NCBI GenBank assembly: GCA_902805635.1
Contig: CADCTC010000228.1
Span: 23,476-81,188 of the forward strand
DNA length: 57,713 nt
Direction of reading: 5' to 3'
Source: an uncultured Chloroflexota bacterium
GTDB lineage: Bacteria; Chloroflexota; UBA11872; UBA12225
Notes under the pieces: model-generated
Told to the model about the DNA's origin: nothing
Databases searched by the model: none
What the model saw: only the letters and a program-made list of their open reading frames with translations
Translations under genes and position numbers: made by a program
In this document: one piece after another, positions 53,872 through 57,713 of the stretch
Layout of the letters: the number at the start of each line of letters is the position of its first letter
Numbering within the stretch: position 1 is the stretch's first letter

Positions 53872-55308
53872 CTATGCGAGGATGGCGCCCTGCTTGCGGA
53901 GGACGGTCTGGATCTTTGCGGGATCAAGGCGGCGCGGGGTGGTGTTGAACTCCAGCGCCAGGGCCCCCGCGACGCCAGCGGCCTGCCCCATGGCGAAGCA
54001 GGGCGGCATGACGCGCACGGCGCCGGCAGCCTCGTGGGTGGCCGACAGGCAGCGCCCGGCGACGAGCAGGTCGTCTATCTCCAGGGGGACCAGCGAGCGG
54101 TAAGGGACCTCGTACACGTCGGCAGAGCGCAGCCCGGCGTCGAGTGCAGCCTGGATCCCGCCGCCGGCGCCGTCCACGGGGTGGATGTCCATCGGATAAC
54201 CGGCCAGGGCGATCACGTCGTCGAAGTGGCGGCCAGCGGCGAGGTCGTCCTGCGTGAGGATGTACTCGCCCACGATGCGGCGCGTCTCACGCACGCCAAT
54301 CTGCGCCGCGATCTCGCGCAGCCGCACGTTCCCGAGGCCTGGGACCTCCCGGCGCATGAACCCCAAGAGCGCGAAGACCTGCTTGCGCCCCTCGATCTCG
54401 GCCTTGGTCAGGTCGTCTGCGTTGGTGCCGTCCAGGCCCAGCAGGCGCGTGGTGTTGACGCGCCAGACGCCCGCCTCAGGCGTGCGGTAGATGCCGATCT
54501 TGTCGCGATCCAGGGGAAAGGTGCCGGCGGCGCGGGCGCGCTCGACGATGCCGTGGAAGAGCATGCCCTCCTCCTCGGGGTGCGCGCGGATGTGCGCCTC
54601 GACGGCCGCGTCGTCAACATCCGAGATGACGAAGAACATCGTCATGGGCTGCATCTTGCCGTCCGACTCGCGCCCCTTCTGGGTGGGGGCGCCGGCTCGG
54701 AAGGCAACGTCGGCATCGGCCGAGCAGTCGATCACCTGCTCGGCCCTGATCGCCTGCAGGCCGCCCTTGTTGTGGATGATGGCGCCGCGGGTGGCGGGGC
54801 GCCCCTCGGGGCCCGGTTCCACGATAGGGTCGACGAAGGACGTGTGCAGGACGAGCGCGCAGCCGGTCTCGGTCACCATGTCCGCCGCGACGACCTTGAG
54901 CACCTCTGGGTCGAACGGGGTGACGTGGTCGTGCCCGAAGCGGTAGAAGCCGGCCTCGGCGGTGCCGGACCGCACTCGCTCCGGGTGGATGGCGCCCCCC
55001 AGCGGCTCCATGCGCCGGATGAGCTCGTCGAACACGCCGCCGATGATCTGGCGCGAGCCGTCGTTGGAGAAGCTGGTCATGAAAGGGCCGACCAGCGCGG
55101 CGGTGGCGTTGCCGCCCAGGAAGCCATAGCGCTCCACTAGCACAGTGCGCGCGCCAGCGCGGGCGGCGCCCACCGCCGCGCCGATCCCGGCTGGGCCGCC
55201 GCCGATGACGAGCACGTCGCACTCGCGAACGACCGGAAGGTCACGAGCGTAGGGGATAGTCTCTGAGTGCGACTGGCCAGACGCGGCTGAGCGGGCGGTG
55301 GTGGTCAT
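53872..55308 (-). CDS. FAD-dependent oxidoreductase (FAD_oxidored type), copy 2
   Basis: A 478-residue paralog of copy 1. FAD motif DVLVIGGGPAGIGAAVGAARAG (31-52) and VLVERYGFLGGNATAALVGP, then EQVIDCSADADVAFRAGAPT, a more variable middle (DNA-to-charged region about 225-290), REIAAQIGVRETRRIVGEY and YRSLVPLEIDDLLVAGRCLSATHEAAGAVRVMPPCFAMGQAAGVA. The C-terminal segment is the strongest family signature. The two genes converge with 88 bases between stops. Having both suggests linked steps or different substrates in one pathway; this is inference. Confidence 0.88.
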   Translation of the reverse strand: MTTTARSAASGQSHSETIPYARDLPVVRECDVLVIGGGPAGIGAAVGAARAGARTVLVERYGFLGGNATAALVGPFMTSFSNDGSRQIIGGVFDELIRRMEPLGGAIHPERVRSGTAEAGFYRFGHDHVTPFDPEVLKVVAADMVTETGCALVLHTSFVDPIVEPGPEGRPATRGAIIHNKGGLQAIRAEQVIDCSADADVAFRAGAPTQKGRESDGKMQPMTMFFVISDVDDAAVEAHIRAHPEEEGMLFHGIVERARAAGTFPLDRDKIGIYRTPEAGVWRVNTTRLLGLDGTNADDLTKAEIEGRKQVFALLGFMRREVPGLGNVRLREIAAQIGVRETRRIVGEYILTQDDLAAGRHFDDVIALAGYPMDIHPVDGAGGGIQAALDAGLRSADVYEVPYRSLVPLEIDDLLVAGRCLSATHEAAGAVRVMPPCFAMGQAAGVAGALALEFNTTPRRLDPAKIQTVLRKQGAILA

Positions 55309-55359
55309 GGCTCTCTATCGTACGTGCTCACTGGCGACGCTAGACGGTAGCAGGCTGCG

Positions 55360-55857
55360 CTACGCCGCTGCGGCCATCTGCCCCGGCACAGTCTGCAGCG
55401 GGGCAGCGCGGCGCGCCACCTCGGTCCTGCCCTCGCGCACCGCCGTCTGCAGCGTGCGGAAGTAGAAGTGCGCCACGGCGCCGGCCGCCAGGATGTACGT
55501 CAGATGGAAGCCCAAGTCCACCAGGATCAGCTTGTCGAAGTCCATGCCCGCCACGGCGTACATGCCCAGGTGCGGCCACCACGACGCCGTCAGATAGCCA
55601 ATCGCCAGGAACGGCGGCCACGGCGAGACGCCCGAGATGCGCGCCACGCGGCGCATCAGCGGCAGGCCCAGCGCCAGGAACGCGATGCCGATCCCGAAGA
55701 ACAGTGACTCCACCGCCGAGAGGAAGATGAAGGACGGAATCAACTCCGCGGCCGGCGGTGCGATGTTCGTGTTGGGCGGGAACAGGATCGGCGTGAGCAG
55801 GAACGCGGGTACTCCCGCGGCAACGGTGATCAGGGCGAACTTGGTCCTTGTGCGCAT
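55360..55857 (-). CDS. Hypothetical membrane protein, four TM helices
   Basis: A 165-residue protein from the ATG at 55857. Hydrophobic segments at about 8-23, 40-62, 78-100 (more mixed) and 113-136. WPPFLAIGYLTASWWPHLGMY and a conserved-looking HLTYILAAGAVAHFYFRTL suggest His residues facing a membrane cavity. The frame is open 28 codons further upstream, which I take as non-coding. No family recognised. It precedes the FAD oxidoreductase copy 2 by 51 bases on the same strand and may be co-transcribed. Confidence 0.7.
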   Translation of the reverse strand: MRTRTKFALITVAAGVPAFLLTPILFPPNTNIAPPAAELIPSFIFLSAVESLFFGIGIAFLALGLPLMRRVARISGVSPWPPFLAIGYLTASWWPHLGMYAVAGMDFDKLILVDLGFHLTYILAAGAVAHFYFRTLQTAVREGRTEVARRAAPLQTVPGQMAAAA

Positions 55858-56070
55858 GGTGCGTGCTTCTTCATTGGAGCCACCCATCGTTGGGTGGACG
55901 CCACACATCATGCGACAGCACGCCCGCGCGGACACGCCCAAGCCGGCCGGTATTGCTCCTGGCCACCTGACCAGTCCCCTCGCTCACCAGTTCGGCAGGT
56001 GATCAGCCTACGACGGATCCAACACCAACAGCAGCCGCGCGCCGGCCTTGAACCGCCGTCCCGGCTGACC

Positions 56071-56370
56071 TCAGCCGCGCGGTTGCCCTCCGCCGCGCGG
56101 CTGCCCCAGCCCCTTCCCCTGCTCTTCGATCCGTAGGTCCGAGAGATGATCGGCCTCTTCACCCAGCGCCCGCCACCGCTCCGTGCTCAGCGTCATGGGC
56201 TCGTGGTCGATGTTCTGGAACTCGATTCGGACACCGTCCCCACCTGGGACTGCCGTGAAGTCGAACTGGATAGGCTGCCCGAGCTTGCGGTTGGTCAAGT
56301 TCCCGGTGAGCCACCCCAGAAGCAGTTGCTCATCACGCGTGAAGCCGCTCTCCGGCGAATCGCTAGACAT
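56071..56370 (-). CDS. Small hypothetical protein (99 residues)
   Basis: A soluble acidic protein: SGFTRDEQLLLGWLTGNLTNRKLGQPIQFDF, GGDGVRIEFQNIDHEPMTLSTERWRALGEEADHLSDLRIEEQG and a short Gly/Pro/Arg tail. ACAGGAGA is well placed before the ATG. The longer frame to 56787 is not protein-like. No family recognised; the alternating hydrophobic strands suggest a small alpha/beta fold. Confidence 0.62.
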   Translation of the reverse strand: MSSDSPESGFTRDEQLLLGWLTGNLTNRKLGQPIQFDFTAVPGGDGVRIEFQNIDHEPMTLSTERWRALGEEADHLSDLRIEEQGKGLGQPRGGGQPRG

Positions 56371-56738
56371 TCCGTCGTCTCCTGTTGTCGAGTGCTGCGC
56401 ATGCTGAAGAGCGCACCCGCTCAACCGCGCAAGGTGCGTACCGCGAGGCGCAGAGGCCTGCATGCCGCCGGCTCTCTTCCGCCGGCTCCCAGCGGGCCAC
56501 CGGTGCACGGCCAGGGCGCCTCCCGGACACGAACACACCCGCCCGCTCGGGCGCGCCAAGATCCGGCATTGGCCAGCCGCATACACAGGCACGACGGCAG
56601 GGTGGCAGCGCCGGTACCTTTTGGCTATTTCTGGATTCGAGGGCTTCCATGCCCCTATCGCCGGTAGACAGGGCGGCGTTTTGGAGAACGCGATAGAACG
56701 CCCATTCCATCTTGTAATTCTGAAAAGGCCCTTCCCTC
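56371..56738. other. Intergenic region with no gene found (368 bp)
   Basis: Lies between divergent genes. Overlapping frames on both strands do not look protein-like. Bases 56615-56735 are less GC-rich than the surroundings and should hold the promoter of the GH99-like gene; TGTAATT at 56713-56719 and AAAAGG at 56723-56728 are the only signals I see. Confidence 0.4.
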
Positions 56739-57713
56739 GTGCACTTTCCGATCGATTCCCCAACCCCGCTCCTCTCACGCATCGCACGGGTCGTACTGTT
56801 GCTGCTGCTGGCCGCCGGCGCGCTCGTGTCCCCGTTCCGCGCGGCGCCCGCGGTGGCCTCCTCTGAGCCGGCCGCGCCGGTGCTGGCCTGGTACTACCCC
56901 CAGTTCAGCCAGGGGCTGCAGACCGACATCCGAAACGCCGCCGCGGCGAAGATCGACGCCCTGATCGTCTCCGAGACGGGCGCGCGCGACCTAGGCGGCC
57001 ACCTCGCGGCCGCGCGGGGCACTTCCGTGCACGTGACCGTGGGCGTGGAGCCGCAGACCTATCCCAACCCGGACGCGCTCGCGCAGCGCCTGGCCAGCGC
57101 CCTCTCCAGGGACGCCGCCGACCCGGCATTCCTGCGCTATCGCGGCAAGCCCGTGCTGGTCGTGTGGCAGCCGCCCTCCGTGCCGGCGTACCCCGGCCAA
57201 TCCGCGCAGCAGACCTGGCAGACGATCCGGAATAAGGTGGATCCCGGGCGGAACAGCATCTGGATCGCCGAGGGCGGCGACCCGGCCAGCACGCTCTCCT
57301 ACCTGCCCGCCTTCGACGGCTTGCACCTGTATTCCATGGCCTGGGCCGCCGATCCGGCGAGCGCGCTCTCCGGCTGGGCCAGCCGCGTGCGTTCCTACGA
57401 TGCCTCCAAGCTGTGGGTGGCCACGGTGATGCCCGGCGGCTACTACGGCACCGGCAGCGATCCCTCTAAGTGGTCCTACCGCGACCGCCAGGGCGGCGGC
57501 TACTACCGCCAGGCGTGGCAGGCGGCGATCAACACCAACCCCGCCATGGTCATCATCACCAGTTTCAACGAGACCAAGGAGCGCACCGAGATCCACCCCA
57601 CCGGCGAGTGGGGGTCCCTGTACCTGGACATCACGCGCGACATGGGCGATGCCTGGCGCACCCGCGTGGGCGGCCACGCGGCGCCTGCCCCTGCCCCGGC
57701 AGCCGCGCCCGCG
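56739..57713 (+). CDS. GH99/GH71-like secreted protein (C-terminus outside window)
   Basis: Open frame of 325 codons from a GTG (AAAAGG upstream) to the right edge. Signal peptide: RIARVVLLLLLAAGALV (about 15-31), with cleavage likely near AVASS (about 38-42). The mature part begins VLAWYYPQF, then DALIVSETGA, FLRYRGKPVLVVWQP, a middle with IWIAEGGDP and LHLYSMAWA, and SFNETKERTEIHPTGEWG near the end, followed by LDITRDMGDAWR and an Ala/Pro-rich stretch. WYYP and FNE-TEI-PT-EW are the patterns of glycoside hydrolase family 99/71-like proteins, mannan-active where known. An unusually short N-terminal catalytic part is possible. More domains may follow. Confidence 0.8.
   Translation, partial: MHFPIDSPTPLLSRIARVVLLLLLAAGALVSPFRAAPAVASSEPAAPVLAWYYPQFSQGLQTDIRNAAAAKIDALIVSETGARDLGGHLAAARGTSVHVTVGVEPQTYPNPDALAQRLASALSRDAADPAFLRYRGKPVLVVWQPPSVPAYPGQSAQQTWQTIRNKVDPGRNSIWIAEGGDPASTLSYLPAFDGLHLYSMAWAADPASALSGWASRVRSYDASKLWVATVMPGGYYGTGSDPSKWSYRDRQGGGYYRQAWQAAINTNPAMVIITSFNETKERTEIHPTGEWGSLYLDITRDMGDAWRTRVGGHAAPAPAPAAAPA

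Noticed and set aside
56363..56782. Minus-strand frame upstream of the 99-residue gene
   Set aside because: No domain or composition typical of a protein; crosses the promoter region of the GH99-like gene.

Overview
The window is high-GC DNA packed with genes on both strands. It most likely comes from a Chloroflexota chromosome. The grounds are four large ATPase-type LuxR regulators, many lipoprotein solute-binding proteins with LAAC-type lipoboxes, a D-Ala-D-Ala carboxypeptidase ending in the GYP...VQYF.RAR motif I associate with Chloroflexota surface proteins, and several GTG starts with a TANNNT box six bases upstream (leaderless style). I see no rRNA, tRNA, CRISPR array, transposase, prophage or origin. 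The phylum assignment is inference.

Layout. 1-13.4 kb: end of a family-5 solute-binding lipoprotein, a thioredoxin-reductase-like flavoprotein, a zinc-less MDR oxidoreductase, three ATPase-LuxR regulators (one reduced to ATPase plus HTH), a remnant of an ABC ATPase, and a three-gene membrane-protein operon. 13.4-21.9 kb: cell-envelope genes (secreted protein, GNAT, flavoprotein, DacF-type carboxypeptidase, FemAB transferase, a large secreted Kelch/PKD/Calx-beta protein). 22-31.7 kb: a fourth ATPase-LuxR regulator, isochorismatase-like hydrolase, SRPBCC protein, two family-1 solute-binding lipoproteins, a methyltransferase and a tandem-PAS histidine kinase. 31.9-37.3 kb: three CPBP intramembrane protease genes (one broken by a nonsense codon) around a NarX/NarL-type two-component pair. 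37.3-57.7 kb: small conserved proteins and catabolic or hydrolytic enzymes (3-hydroxyacyl-CoA dehydrogenase-like, SDR, NUDIX, Gfo/Idh/MocA, M55 aminopeptidase, alpha/beta hydrolase, sulfite-oxidase-like protein, aminotransferase, two FAD oxidoreductases, GH99-like protein), plus a translationally coupled cluster of two unrecognised proteins and an S1-domain protein.

How the parts may work together. Two near-identical palindromic elements (about 3643-3680 and 11850-11890) each lie just downstream of an ATPase-LuxR regulator and just upstream of a co-directional target gene; a weaker third case lies at 24936-24950. Two copies of a 40-base element with the same spacing to a -10-like box precede the CPBP1-kinase-regulator operon and the CPBP2-CPBP3 operon, suggesting one regulon. 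A 60-bp palindromic block with two exact TGTGA-N6-TCACA sites covers the start of an 89-residue orphan gene. A short palindromic repeat family occurs three times, once in frame inside a coding region. All functions are inferred from reading the translated sequence; nothing was searched against a database.
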